Below, piece by piece: positions 1-8,617 of a stretch of DNA of 64,000 nt. A model generated the notes under the pieces. That model was not told where the DNA came from, did no database searches, and saw only the letters and a program-made list of their open reading frames with translations. The DNA lies in the NCBI GenBank assembly GCA_025060615.1, contig JANXBS010000015.1, positions 49,027 through 113,026 on the forward strand. Direction: 5' to 3'. The position numbers and the translations under genes are program-made. The DNA is from Anaerolineae bacterium. GTDB taxonomy: Bacteria > Chloroflexota > Anaerolineae > DUEN01. Position 1 is the stretch's first letter, and every line of letters begins with the position of its first letter.

Positions 1-1685
1 CGCTCGCTGATGTCCAGCGTGAACGCTAAGTCCACGCGCGTGGGCAAATTTTCGGCCAGATGCGCTTGTCGAAAGGCGATCGCATCGAACACAAGGCGGC
101 CATCGCTCACCACCAATCTGAGGTGTTGTCCATCGTCGCCCACGACGCGACTGCGGCGCACCGCTAGGCCGCGGGCCATCAGCACAGGCGGCTCATTCCC
201 ATGTCCACACGGCTCCACCAACTTGAGCTGCTCATACAGGTCGCGGTTTAACTCCTTCAACGTGACCTCAGCGTCAATGTGCAGTTTAGGGGTCAGGTCC
301 TTATCGGCCAGCTCAGCTTGGGCGATGGCTTGGAGCCGCTCCTGGAGCGCAGGCAAGTGCTCTGTACGTATGGTGAAACCGGCTGCGGCAGCGTGTCCGC
401 CATGACGCACCAGGAGATCGCGGCATTGGTCGAGGGCGGCGGTGATATCGAACTCTGGAATCGAGCGAGCCGATCCGCGGCTTTCCTCTTCGCCCAGGTG
501 GACTACGACCGTCGGGCGATAAGTCACCTCGGCGATCTGTGAGGCGATCAGTCCAACGATGCCATGTTCATACCCTGGTGAAGCCACCACGTGCAGGTAG
601 GGAACAGCCATCTGCGTCCCTGTGGAGGCCAACGTGGCGAGAGCTTCCTCCGCGTGCCGTCGGGTGAGCTCCTGTCGCCGCTGATTGAGCACATCCAGCT
701 CAGCAGCCAGAGTGATTGCCTGGCCAGGATCTTGGGTGGTGAGGAGATCATATGCCAGCATCCCCGTCCGCAGCCGGCCAGCGGCGTTCAGGCGCGGTGC
801 CAGGATGAAGCCGATGGTCCAGGCGGTGACCCGGCCAGGCAATACGCTGGCGGCGTGCATGAGCTCGCGTATCCCCAATCGGGTCGGCTCGTTGAGGCGG
901 GCCAGCCCTAGGCGCACCAGGGTGCGGTTCTCCCCAAGGAGGGGGACGATGTCGGCGACCGTACCGAGGGCGACTAGGTCCAGCAGGTCCTCCTCTTTCA
1001 GCCCTTCTGCGGTAACCCACGAGTTCCGGCGGGCAGCGCGGAGGAGCCCCTGGGCCAGGCGATAGGCTACACCGACGCCTGCCAGCGACGGGAAAGGATA
1101 GCGGGAGTCGGGCCGCTTAGGGTTGACGACCGCGCGGGCCGGGGGCAGTTCTGGGCCAGGCGTGTGGTGATCGGTGACGATCATATCTAGGCCCAAGCGT
1201 TGCCCGAAGGCCACTTCCTCTATGGAACGGATGCCGCAGTCCACCGTCACCACTACCCGGCATCCCTCGCTTTTGAGTTGCTTCAACGCCTCGAAATTCA
1301 GACCGTAGCCCTCGTCCACGCGATGAGGGATGTATGGGCGCACGTCAGCTCCAAGGGCGCGCAGGGTGAGCGTCATCAGCGCGGTCGATGTCACGCCGTC
1401 AGCATCGAAATCGCCGTAGACGGCGATGCGCTCGCCGCGACGCAGGGCGTCGCGCAGCCGGGTGACCGCTTCGTTAACGCCTTTAAGGTGATAGGGGTTA
1501 TCGAACAGATGGCTGCCGTAGAGAAAGGCCTCTGCCTCGGCCGGCGTGGTGATGCCACGATGGACCAGGACGCGCACCAGCACCGGATGGAGATGGGATA
1601 GGCGCTTGGCGACCTCGGAAGGAGGTGGTGGGCCCACCACCCAGCGCTTCCGAGATCTCAAGTCCTCTCGAGCCAAAGATGACAC
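1..1685 (-). CDS. recJ: Single-stranded-DNA-specific exonuclease RecJ (3' end cut by window edge)
   Basis: RecJ is a 5'-to-3' single-strand DNA exonuclease of the DHH family used in recombination and mismatch repair. Reading the minus strand shows the family motifs in order: YGDFDADGVTSTAL near residue 90, VTVDCGI then VTDHH near residue 170, and GGHAAAAGF near residue 430. About 561 codons lie before the edge, close to the usual RecJ length, so only a short C-terminal tail should be missing. The start is uncertain. A GTG at 1685 is in frame and preceded by a purine-rich GAGAG stretch; an in-frame TGA lies about nine codons upstream, and a TTG a few codons inside is possible. Identity is firm, start is not. 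Confidence 0.93.
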   Translation of the reverse strand, partial: MSSLAREDLRSRKRWVVGPPPPSEVAKRLSHLHPVLVRVLVHRGITTPAEAEAFLYGSHLFDNPYHLKGVNEAVTRLRDALRRGERIAVYGDFDADGVTSTALMTLTLRALGADVRPYIPHRVDEGYGLNFEALKQLKSEGCRVVVTVDCGIRSIEEVAFGQRLGLDMIVTDHHTPGPELPPARAVVNPKRPDSRYPFPSLAGVGVAYRLAQGLLRAARRNSWVTAEGLKEEDLLDLVALGTVADIVPLLGENRTLVRLGLARLNEPTRLGIRELMHAASVLPGRVTAWTIGFILAPRLNAAGRLRTGMLAYDLLTTQDPGQAITLAAELDVLNQRRQELTRRHAEEALATLASTGTQMAVPYLHVVASPGYEHGIVGLIASQIAEVTYRPTVVVHLGEEESRGSARSIPEFDITAALDQCRDLLVRHGGHAAAAGFTIRTEHLPALQERLQAIAQAELADKDLTPKLHIDAEVTLKELNRDLYEQLKLVEPCGHGNEPPVLMARGLAVRRSRVVGDDGQHLRLVVSDGRLVFDAIAFRQAHLAENLPTRVDLAFTLDISE

Positions 1686-1831
1686 CCGCCAGCTCTCTAA
1701 GTGATAGCTTCAATGATGGTCAGTCAGCGCGTAGACCGAGTTCGATTGTAAGGTGAAGGACGGGCTTTGTCAAGCTCGATCATCCGGCCGGCCTTCTCAC
1801 AGAACGCCTAGAAGCCTAGAGCCTGTAGAGT

Positions 1832-2353
1832 CTATATGTGCACCTGGAGCCATCCTTGGCTACGCGCCAGATCGGTGAGGAAGGGGACTTCTCGCTGTCT
1901 GCCCTGATAAGCTTGATAGGCGTAGTAAAATGCCACCAAGTGGGGCAGGAAGAAGATCACCCACAGGAAAAGCCCCAGGCAGCCCAAGGTGATAACCGTC
2001 AGCACGATGTACACGATCACCGCCAGGATCTCGTAGAAGAAACCGACGATCCAAAACAGCAGGGAGTTGACCGCATGAAAGCGCTGGAACGGCCGCCTTT
2101 TATTCTCCTCAACGATCAGCAACACTAGCGAGATCAGCGGAATCTGCAGGATGGCCATGCTAGCCCAGGCCAGCGCTGCCATCAGCCGATCGTCATCAGA
2201 AACGACCACTTCCACGCCACTGCCAGGAGCCGTCGGCCCGCTCTCTGAAGTCCTGGCTGCAGGCTGCATTTCGACGCCAGGCTCCATACGGGATTCTGAT
2301 CGCGGAGCCTCTTCTGGACCCGTTGGGCCTATCGCACGTTCCTCTTCTGACAT
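1832..2353 (-). CDS. Small membrane protein, DUF4870-like
   Basis: The protein has about 173 residues. A hydrophilic, acidic and proline-rich N-terminal stretch of about 55 residues is followed by three to four hydrophobic segments, with a FHAVNSLLFW motif between the first two. This layout and the RFHAVNS motif match the DUF4870/Tic20-like family of small integral membrane proteins, whose role is unknown. I chose the ATG with AGAAGGAGG just upstream; an in-frame ATG ten codons earlier has a poorer site. It is transcribed away from fmt and toward recJ. No function is claimed beyond a membrane location. Confidence 0.7.
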   Translation of the reverse strand: MSEEERAIGPTGPEEAPRSESRMEPGVEMQPAARTSESGPTAPGSGVEVVVSDDDRLMAALAWASMAILQIPLISLVLLIVEENKRRPFQRFHAVNSLLFWIVGFFYEILAVIVYIVLTVITLGCLGLFLWVIFFLPHLVAFYYAYQAYQGRQREVPFLTDLARSQGWLQVHI

Positions 2354-2627
2354 CGCTGCCTCCTTCTCCAAGTAGGGGATCACAAAAGCGTGCTTTAATC
2401 ATCTCCTATTACGCATTAAGGCCTTTGCCGGTTTCAAGCGCCGCTCTGAAGGAGCGCTTTGTCCTTCCAGACTTTCCCGGGACCTGCGGAGATGAAAAAC
2501 CTCTTTACTTAAGGTACGGACAAGCATCCCCTTAGGGAATGTGGGCCTTTTCTACCGACTCGAGCCTCTGAGGGCGATCTCAAGGAATGCGAAACGGCGA
2601 GGACAGGTCTTTCTGGAACGGAAAAAC
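2354..2627. other. Intergenic stretch, no gene seen
   Basis: This is the space between the divergent starts of the membrane-protein gene and fmt. Short frames here lack ribosome sites and protein-like composition. The only element I can support is the fmt promoter at its right end. Confidence 0.6.
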
Positions 2628-2656
2628 TTGGTTTCCAGGCGAGGGTATGCTACAAT
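2628..2656 (+). promoter_or_regulatory. Sigma70-type promoter of fmt
   Basis: A -35 TTGGTT (4 of 6 consensus) and a -10 TACAAT (5 of 6) are 17 bases apart. The expected start of transcription is about 15 bases before the fmt initiation codon, so the leader would be very short. Confidence 0.55.
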
Positions 2657-2678
2657 CTGACAGCAGAGGAGAAAGCCC

Positions 2679-3638
2679 ATGAGCTTGTCCGATCGGCCAC
2701 GGGTGATCTTTATGGGGACGCCGGAATTCGCTGTGCCCACTTTGGCTGCGCTCATTGATGAGGGATACGACCTCGTCGCAGTGGTGACACAGCCGGACCG
2801 ACCAGCCGGCCGAGGCCGCGAGCTGACGCCCTCCCCAGTGAAAAAGTACGCTCTGACTCACGGCCTCCTGGTGCTTCAACCGGAGACCTTGCGTCCACCG
2901 GAGGTAGTAGCTGAACTGGCAAGCCTACGGCCGGACGTCATTGTAGTTGCCGCTTTTGGCATGATCCTACGTCCCAATGTGCTAGCGATCCCGCCCAAGG
3001 GGTGTATCAACGTACACGCCTCGCTGTTGCCTCGTCACCGCGGGGCATCGCCTATCGCTGCGGCAATCCTGGCTGGCGACTTGGTGACCGGCGTCACGAT
3101 TATGCTCATGGATGAGGGGATGGACACCGGGCCGATCCTCGCTCAAGCGACGATGGAGATCCGCCCGGATGACACGGCCGGCACATTGGGCGAGCGGCTA
3201 GCCCGACAAGGAGCGGACCTGCTGATGGCTACGCTACCTATGTGGCTCGCTGGCGAGCTCTCTCCTCAACCGCAGCCAGTGGAGGGGGCGACAGTATGCC
3301 GGCCGTTGAGCAAAGAGCAAGGACAGATCGACTGGACACGGCCAGCGGTAGAGATCGAACGCATGGTGCGGGCTTATCAGCCGTGGCCGAGCGCGTTCAC
3401 CTTCTGGCAAGGGCAGCGATTGAAGATCTTGCGCTCGCACGCAGTAGAGGGAACTGCCGAGCCCGGGATGGTAATCCGCTGGGATAATGGCGCGGCCGTC
3501 GGCACTGGGCAGGGCCTTCTGGTTCTAGATGAGGTGCAACTGGCCGGTCGGCGAGCGATAAGGATCGCCGAGTTTTTGCGCGGACAACAGGCCATCCTGG
3601 GAGCTCGGCTGGAGAGCCGGCAACAGGTGAACGAATAG
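2679..3638 (+). CDS. fmt: Methionyl-tRNA formyltransferase
   Basis: Fmt transfers a formyl group from 10-formyl-THF to Met-tRNA(fMet) in the cytoplasm so that translation can initiate. The 319-residue length is normal. The N-terminal formyltransferase domain shows MGTPEFAVP near residue 11, the folate site INVHASLLPRHRGASPI near residue 110 with the catalytic Asn and His, and the catalytic Asp in MDTGPI. The C-terminal Fmt_C (OB-fold) part starts near residue 205. The start is supported by AGAGGAGAAAG seven bases upstream. It stands alone; the usual partner def is not adjacent in this window. Confidence 0.95.
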   Translation: MSLSDRPRVIFMGTPEFAVPTLAALIDEGYDLVAVVTQPDRPAGRGRELTPSPVKKYALTHGLLVLQPETLRPPEVVAELASLRPDVIVVAAFGMILRPNVLAIPPKGCINVHASLLPRHRGASPIAAAILAGDLVTGVTIMLMDEGMDTGPILAQATMEIRPDDTAGTLGERLARQGADLLMATLPMWLAGELSPQPQPVEGATVCRPLSKEQGQIDWTRPAVEIERMVRAYQPWPSAFTFWQGQRLKILRSHAVEGTAEPGMVIRWDNGAAVGTGQGLLVLDEVQLAGRRAIRIAEFLRGQQAILGARLESRQQVNE

Positions 3639-3831
3639 TTATAGCGCTGCTTCGAAAGCTGGACGCTCAGCTCAATCCCTAGCCCTGTTCTCATATGGGA
3701 CGTTGACTGTGCTGCCGCAAAAACCCTTCGAGAGGATGCCCTCCTTCCCTATCTTGGAGAAGGAGGTCGGGGAGATGAGACTAAAAACCGGTTGCAGCAA
3801 AATGCTGAAAACATAACAGGAGGAGGGACAG

Positions 3832-4803
3832 ATGCAGTACGTACATCTGGGACGCACCGGTTTGAAGGTAAGCCGGCTTTGCCTGGGCACGATGAACTTC
3901 GGGCCCGAGACCACCGAGGCGGATAGCCACGCGATCATGGATCGGGCGCTGGAGTTGGGCATCAACTTCTTCGACACAGCCAACGTATACGGCTGGCGCA
4001 AGGGCGAAGGGGTCACAGAGCAGATCATCGGGCGCTGGTTTGCGCAAGGGGGTGGCCGCCGCGAAAAAGTGGTGCTGGCCACCAAAGTCTACGGGGAAAT
4101 GGGAGACTGGCCCAACCAATCGCGGTTGTCTGCGCTGCACATCCGCCGCGCCTGCGAGGACAGCTTGCGCCGCCTGAAGACGGATTACATTGACCTCTAT
4201 CAGATGCATCACATTGACCGCGAGACCCCCTGGGAAGAGATCTGGCAGGCGATGGAGGTGCTAGTGCAGCAGGGCAAGATCCTCTATGTTGGCAGCAGTA
4301 ATTTCGCCGGTTGGCATATCGTTCAAGCTCAGTGCGTCGCCGCTCAGCGCCACTTCATGGGACTGGTGTCTGAGCAAAGCCTCTACAACTTGAGCGCCCG
4401 TATGATCGAGCTGGAGGTCATCCCTGCTTGTCAGGCATATGGGCTAGGATTGATCCCCTGGAGCCCACTGGCCGGTGGGATGTTAGCGGGCGCGCTGCAA
4501 GCGGTCACAGAAGGGCGACGAGCCTCGGAGCATGTGCGACGAGCTGTCGAAAAGCACCGGCCGCAATTGGAGCAATATGAAGCACTCTGCCGTGAACTGG
4601 GTGAGAAGCCAGCCGATGTGGCGCTAGCTTGGCTACTCCATCAGCCGGCAGTAACGGCTCCCATTATCGGGCCACGCACGCTCCAACAACTCGAGGGCAG
4701 CCTGCGCGCCCTGGAGATCAAGCTCTCAGACGAAGTGCTGAAACGGCTGGACGAGATTTGGCCTGGCCCTGGCGGTCCCGCCCCCGAAGCTTACGCGTGG
4801 TAG
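3832..4803 (+). CDS. Aldo/keto reductase
   Basis: This 323-residue NADPH-type TIM-barrel oxidoreductase begins MQYVHLGRTGLKVSRLCLGT, a classic AKR start. The tetrad residues are visible: Asp in FFDTANVYG, Tyr in the same motif, Lys in ATKVYG and His in YQMHHID. The C-terminal cofactor region has IIGPRTLQQLEGSL. It resembles the YhdN/general stress group rather than a substrate-defined enzyme, so the substrate is unknown. AGGAGGAGG lies just before the ATG. Its stop codon forms the first three bases of a 14-base palindrome (TAGCCTTAAGGCTA). It is probably monocistronic, because a new promoter follows. Confidence 0.9.
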   Translation: MQYVHLGRTGLKVSRLCLGTMNFGPETTEADSHAIMDRALELGINFFDTANVYGWRKGEGVTEQIIGRWFAQGGGRREKVVLATKVYGEMGDWPNQSRLSALHIRRACEDSLRRLKTDYIDLYQMHHIDRETPWEEIWQAMEVLVQQGKILYVGSSNFAGWHIVQAQCVAAQRHFMGLVSEQSLYNLSARMIELEVIPACQAYGLGLIPWSPLAGGMLAGALQAVTEGRRASEHVRRAVEKHRPQLEQYEALCRELGEKPADVALAWLLHQPAVTAPIIGPRTLQQLEGSLRALEIKLSDEVLKRLDEIWPGPGGPAPEAYAW

Positions 4804-4836
4804 CCTTAAGGCTATCGAAATTAAGGCTAGAATCGT

Positions 4837-4864
4837 TTGACAAATTCCCAGGACCGTTTACAAT
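4837..4864 (+). promoter_or_regulatory. Sigma70-type promoter of the radical SAM operon
   Basis: A perfect -35 TTGACA and a -10 TACAAT are separated by 16 bases, about 50 bases before the radical SAM start codon. Confidence 0.65.
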
Positions 4865-4913
4865 GCACCAGCACCCAATTGCGTAAAGGGACACCTGACT
4901 AGGGAGATCGTGA

Positions 4914-6335
4914 ATGCTTTTCCAGTTCCTGAGGCCAAAACGTGCCCAGCTATCGGAGGAGGCTAGGCCCCGGCGGCTGTGGCTGGATTTGGGCGATCTG
5001 GGCGACCTGGTGAATCCCGCCGGCCCCCACGAGCAGTGGCAGGACCATGGCATGGGCCTGCTCCGCACCATCCTGCACCAGAACGGTGTGATGACCGATA
5101 TGTTCTCCACCCGCGCCTGCACCTCGTGGGATCAGGTCCAAAAGCAAATGCACGGATACGACATGCTGCTGATGAACGTCCGCAGCTATACCTTCCCCGT
5201 GGCCTATCGCGCGGCGAAGCTGTTTAAGCAGGTGAATCCCAATGGCCTCGTCATTGCCGGCGGGATGCACGCCACCGTCGCGCTGGATGAGATGCTCGCC
5301 GTCGAGGAATTCGACAAGATCTGCCAGGGGCCGGGCGAGAAGACCATCGTGGATCTGGTCACCCATCCGGAGGACTTTCCGCGCGTGGTACCGGGCGTAG
5401 GCGCCAAATCCATGGCGGAGTGGCCAATGATCGATCGCACGCTGTGGCCTAAGCCGGCCAGTCGTAAGCTGGCGCGCAAATTCCCATGGCCGCTGGAGCC
5501 GGCATGTGGGTGGGGGCCTCCGCCTGTCGCCACCATCCTAACCAGCCGCGTATGCCCGTGGCAGTGCGTCTTTTGCAACGAGAACTCGTACATCCCCAAC
5601 ATGGGCCGCCGGCCAGTAGACATGGTGATTGACGAGCTGAACTACCTAGACCGCCGATGGGGGGTCGGCTCGGTGGTGATCCACGATTCCATGTTCTTCC
5701 AGAACCCGAGCTGGCTAGAGGAGTGGATCGAGAAGTACCCGCGCAAGGCTCGCAAGCTGTGGCCATATTGGGCCGCGGCCCGAGCCGATACCGTCCGTCA
5801 ATGGCCACATCTGTTCGAAGCGTTGATCCGTGAGACAAACTGGATGACCATCTCCATCGGTTTCGAGTCAGGTAGCGATCGCGTGTTGAGGATCCTCAAC
5901 AAGGAGTGCACCGAGGAGGACAACTACTTCACGATCGACTTGCTCCACCGCATCGCCGATGACCTGGAGCGCCAGGGCCGGCAAGCGCCGATCTTCTGGG
6001 CCAACATCATGCTGGGCATCCCCGGCGAAACCCGAGAGGACGCGTTTAAGACTATGCGCATGCTCAAGTACATGCGCCGCGTGATGCCCTCAATCTCCTT
6101 CTACGCCCCCTACCCTGGCTCGGCGCTGGGCTATCAACTGATCGCTGAGGGCAAGAGCCTGATGACCAAGGAAAACTACCATCGCTTCCCTGACGACGAG
6201 AAGGTAAAGGGGGTGGACTATCAGTTCTATCGAGAGCTCCTCGCCGGCAAGTACGATGACGAGATCAATAAGGGGCTGCCGGAGCTAGCCAGACGGCGAA
6301 GCGGCAACTATCTGAGCGCGTTAGCCAAGGCTTAA
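4914..6335 (+). CDS. B12-binding-domain radical SAM protein
   Basis: This 473-residue protein combines a cobalamin-binding-like Rossmann domain (about residues 20-160, with LVIAGGMHATVALDEML) and a radical SAM barrel. The [4Fe-4S] cluster motif is CPWQCVFC (Cys214, Cys218, Cys221). The region ISIGFESGSDRVLRILNK is typical of the SAM barrel. The cofactor-ligating DxHxxG motif is not evident, as in many members of this class. These enzymes do methyl transfers or ring rearrangements; the substrate here is unknown. Two small genes follow closely (26-base gap, then a 4-base overlap), suggesting one transcript. A B12 supply locus lies elsewhere in the window. Confidence 0.85.
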   Translation: MLFQFLRPKRAQLSEEARPRRLWLDLGDLGDLVNPAGPHEQWQDHGMGLLRTILHQNGVMTDMFSTRACTSWDQVQKQMHGYDMLLMNVRSYTFPVAYRAAKLFKQVNPNGLVIAGGMHATVALDEMLAVEEFDKICQGPGEKTIVDLVTHPEDFPRVVPGVGAKSMAEWPMIDRTLWPKPASRKLARKFPWPLEPACGWGPPPVATILTSRVCPWQCVFCNENSYIPNMGRRPVDMVIDELNYLDRRWGVGSVVIHDSMFFQNPSWLEEWIEKYPRKARKLWPYWAAARADTVRQWPHLFEALIRETNWMTISIGFESGSDRVLRILNKECTEEDNYFTIDLLHRIADDLERQGRQAPIFWANIMLGIPGETREDAFKTMRMLKYMRRVMPSISFYAPYPGSALGYQLIAEGKSLMTKENYHRFPDDEKVKGVDYQFYRELLAGKYDDEINKGLPELARRRSGNYLSALAKA

Positions 6336-6360
6336 AACAGAAGCGGGGTGAGGCCACACG

Positions 6361-6567
6361 ATGAGCAGCTTCAGCAATCCGCACTTCATGTACCTGTTTA
6401 ACATGAAAAACGGGAAAAAGAAGCTGGCCTATGGACAGTCGCCCGAGGACGCACTGGAGATCTTGAGCTATCGCCTGACTCCAGAGGAAATGGCCGAGAT
6501 CATCCCTAACGAGTACATCAAGATCAACCAGCGCAAGCTGCAGGAATATGTGCATCTCCTGGGATGA
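6361..6567 (+). CDS. Small protein in radical SAM operon, unknown function
   Basis: I do not recognise this 68-residue protein. It has a possible beta strand pair (FMYLFNMKNGKKKLAYG) followed by acidic helices (PEDALEILSYRLTPEEMAEI), no signal peptide and no Cys. It starts 26 bases after the radical SAM stop, with GGGGTGAGG upstream, and its stop overlaps the start of the next gene in an ATGA. The coding is compact, protein-like and co-directional. It could be a chaperone, substrate-presenting or regulatory partner of the radical SAM enzyme; this is inference from position only. Confidence 0.7.
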   Translation: MSSFSNPHFMYLFNMKNGKKKLAYGQSPEDALEILSYRLTPEEMAEIIPNEYIKINQRKLQEYVHLLG

Positions 6568-6863
6568 AGAGGGGACAACATCTCGGCCGTACGAAGCTGG
6601 ATGAAGGCCACCGACAGGTGCTAGAGGCGATGGCCCAAGGGCACTTCTTGAGGTCTCACCGGGACCTGGAAGGCCGCAAGACTTATCTGCTTCATCCGTT
6701 GGAGGGCCCTCCAATCCCCGTTGCCCCGGCCCTCGTCGAGCGCCTGTGCGAGCTGGGGCTGATTGACAGCAACAAGAAGTTCCCCGTAGCGACGTACTGG
6801 CTGACCGCGAAGGCACGTCAGTGGCTAAGCGTCGAGCCAGCCGGCGTGCACTCCACTTCATAG
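6564..6863 (+). CDS. Small protein in radical SAM operon, possible winged-helix-like, unknown function
   Basis: The protein has 99 residues with a basic N-terminus and no membrane segment. The end (LVERLCELGLIDSNKKFPVATYWLTAKARQW, read in parts) resembles the helix-wing layout of small winged-helix proteins, where a helix leads into a strand pair ending in LTAKAR. That is a weak structural impression, not a family match. Translation is coupled to the preceding gene by an ATGA overlap. A stem-loop with an 11-bp perfect stem lies 20 bases after the stop, marking the likely operon end. Confidence 0.65.
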   Translation: MKRGQHLGRTKLDEGHRQVLEAMAQGHFLRSHRDLEGRKTYLLHPLEGPPIPVAPALVERLCELGLIDSNKKFPVATYWLTAKARQWLSVEPAGVHSTS

Positions 6864-6883
6864 CCGAGGGCTATTCCAAACGG

Positions 6884-6908
6884 TGGCCGAAGGCAACGCC
6901 TTCGGCCA
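6884..6908 (+). terminator. Stem-loop terminator of the radical SAM operon
   Basis: TGGCCGAAGGC and GCCTTCGGCCA form a perfect 11-bp stem with a 3-base loop, followed by a moderately T-rich stretch. It sits just downstream of the last small gene. Confidence 0.65.
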
Positions 6909-6949
6909 TCTGTTCTTCCGGCGGGCTATTCCATCGTCCGTTCTGGCTC

Positions 6950-7144
6950 CTAACCCCGCCAGGCGTTCACAAAGGCCACGATCCGCTTCTCGCCGAAGCA
7001 ATCCAGCTTATCAATGCGCCCTCGGGCCGTCAACGCGATGGCGGCGTTGGCCTTCTGGCGGGGGACGACAGTGATTTTCCAGTTATTGAAGCGGTCCACA
7101 ATGCTACGCAACTGCGCTTTTACCGTCTCGCAAACCCGGTCAAG
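6950..7144 (-). pseudogene. Possible gene remnant, unknown family
   Basis: An open minus-strand stretch of 64 codons ends in TAG and reads like a natural C-terminus (for example IDKLDCFGEKRIVAFVNAW). Upstream it is closed by TGA at 7147-7145, and no good start codon with a ribosome site is present. I do not recognise the family. The rest of this 450-base gap holds only the upstream stem-loop and the promoter of the next gene. Chance remains possible. Confidence 0.3.
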
Positions 7145-7250
7145 TCAAGTATAAACCCAGGCCGTGCTGTGGACAGTGCCATCGCACTAGCGTCAAAGCC
7201 GCACCTTGACAGGTTCTCTTCCCATCGAAGAAGAGCTGCCGTCACCCTGG

Positions 7251-7280
7251 TTGATAGCCCTCATAGCTAGGGGTTAGAAT
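7251..7280 (+). promoter_or_regulatory. Sigma70-type promoter of the Gfo/Idh/MocA gene
   Basis: -35 TTGATA and -10 TAGAAT (each 5 of 6) are 18 bases apart. The start codon lies 36 bases after the -10. Confidence 0.55.
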
Positions 7281-7316
7281 GCAAAACACGATACCATCAA
7301 TCCGCGGAGGCACCCT

Positions 7317-8402
7317 ATGCGAACGATCCGCCTTGGCTACGTTGGCTGCGGTTTCATGGCCCAGAAAGTCCACATCCCCAACTTCAGCTCCATCCCCGGC
7401 TGCGAGCTCGTCGCGCTGGCAGAGGTGCGCCCCAAGCTGGGCGAAAAGGTGCAGAGGCGGTTCGGTATCCCCAAGCTGTATCGCCATCACACGGAAATGC
7501 TGGCCGATCCCGATATCGATGCCATCGCGGTCTCCGCAGGCTTCATCGTCCAGGGGTTGATCGCCCGCGACGCGCTGCTGGCGGGCAAGGACGTCTTCAT
7601 GGAGAAGCCGATGGCCGTCTCATTGGCTCAGGCCGACGCCATCTTGGAAGCGGAGCAACAGTCTGGCCGACGGCTGATGGTCGCTTACATGAAGCGATAT
7701 GACGCCGGCAATGAGCTGGCTAAAGAGACCATTGACCGGCTGCGCGCCACGGGCGAGCTGGGGCCGATCACCTTCGTCCGCAACCACGGCTTCGGCGGAG
7801 ATTGGATCTGCGGGCTGGACACGCCAATGGAGATCACCGACGAACCGCTGCCGGAGCCATCCCCTCAGGAGCTGGACTGGATCCCGGCGGAGTTCAGGGC
7901 AGATGCCTCGATCAGGCGCCAGTATCTGGGCTACCTGCAGCAGTACACACACAACGTGAACCTATTGCGCTGGCTTCTGGACGCGAGGGATGACGCCGTC
8001 GTGCGCGCAGTAGACCTAGATGATGACGGTTACACCGGCGTGGTGGTGCTCAGCGTGGCCGGCGTTCGCGCGGTGATCGAATCCGGATCCATCTCCCATT
8101 ACCGCTGGGACGAGCACACCCAGGTATACTTTCGCCATGGCTGGGTGAAGACATGGGCGCCGCCGATCCTGCTTAAGCAGGTCCCAGCTGGGGTCGAAAT
8201 CTATCGGGCGGGAGAGGAACAGACGTTCACGCGGCCGATCCCGCGACCGGCCTGGTCATGGAGCTATCGTCGGGAGGCCGAACATTTTATTCACTGCTTG
8301 CAGACCGGCGAGCCTTTCCGCTCATCAGCCGCCGATACCCGCACGGACGTCCGCTTGTTCGAGGAGATCTTCCGGATGCACTTGGCCCAGCGCAAAGGAT
8401 GA
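7317..8402 (+). CDS. Gfo/Idh/MocA family oxidoreductase
   Basis: This 361-residue protein has an N-terminal NAD(P)-binding Rossmann fold (LGYVGCGFMAQKVHIPNF) and the family motif MEKPMAVSL near residue 100, whose Glu-Lys-Pro contacts the cofactor. The C-terminal alpha/beta substrate domain runs from about residue 125. Members oxidise or reduce sugars and cyclitols (glucose, inositol and relatives). The substrate cannot be named here. It has its own promoter and is followed by a strong stem-loop, so it is probably a single-gene unit. Confidence 0.9.
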   Translation: MRTIRLGYVGCGFMAQKVHIPNFSSIPGCELVALAEVRPKLGEKVQRRFGIPKLYRHHTEMLADPDIDAIAVSAGFIVQGLIARDALLAGKDVFMEKPMAVSLAQADAILEAEQQSGRRLMVAYMKRYDAGNELAKETIDRLRATGELGPITFVRNHGFGGDWICGLDTPMEITDEPLPEPSPQELDWIPAEFRADASIRRQYLGYLQQYTHNVNLLRWLLDARDDAVVRAVDLDDDGYTGVVVLSVAGVRAVIESGSISHYRWDEHTQVYFRHGWVKTWAPPILLKQVPAGVEIYRAGEEQTFTRPIPRPAWSWSYRREAEHFIHCLQTGEPFRSSAADTRTDVRLFEEIFRMHLAQRKG

Positions 8403-8471
8403 TCGCAGAATTTATCCTATGCGCACCCACTTGAAGGAGGCCAAGGAAGCCTTCACCCTTTCAGGAGAGGC

Positions 8472-8496
8472 CTGGAGGGGCGAGACGCCCCTCCAG
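8472..8496 (+). terminator. Stem-loop downstream of the oxidoreductase gene, possibly bidirectional
   Basis: CTGGAGGGGCG and CGCCCCTCCAG form a perfect 11-bp stem with an AGA loop. A CTCTTTTCC stretch follows on the plus strand. It lies between two convergent genes and could end both. Confidence 0.6.
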
Positions 8497-8617
8497 AAGA
8501 CCTCTTTTCCTGCCCTTTGCCTACTGAGCTTGGCCCTCCAATCTGAGGAAGTGGAGAAAGCCATCTTGTGGAGAGGCCCTCCCCTTACTCCCCGCTCAGG
8601 CGAGAATGGGCGATCCG

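Noticed and set aside
4801..4814. 14-base palindrome TAGCCTTAAGGCTA at the end of the aldo/keto reductase gene
   Set aside because: Too short and without a loop for a terminator; could be an operator, but nothing else supports that.
6821..7270. Long plus-strand frame covering the gap after the radical SAM operon
   Set aside because: It starts inside the preceding gene, crosses a perfect terminator stem-loop, and has no protein-like pattern.
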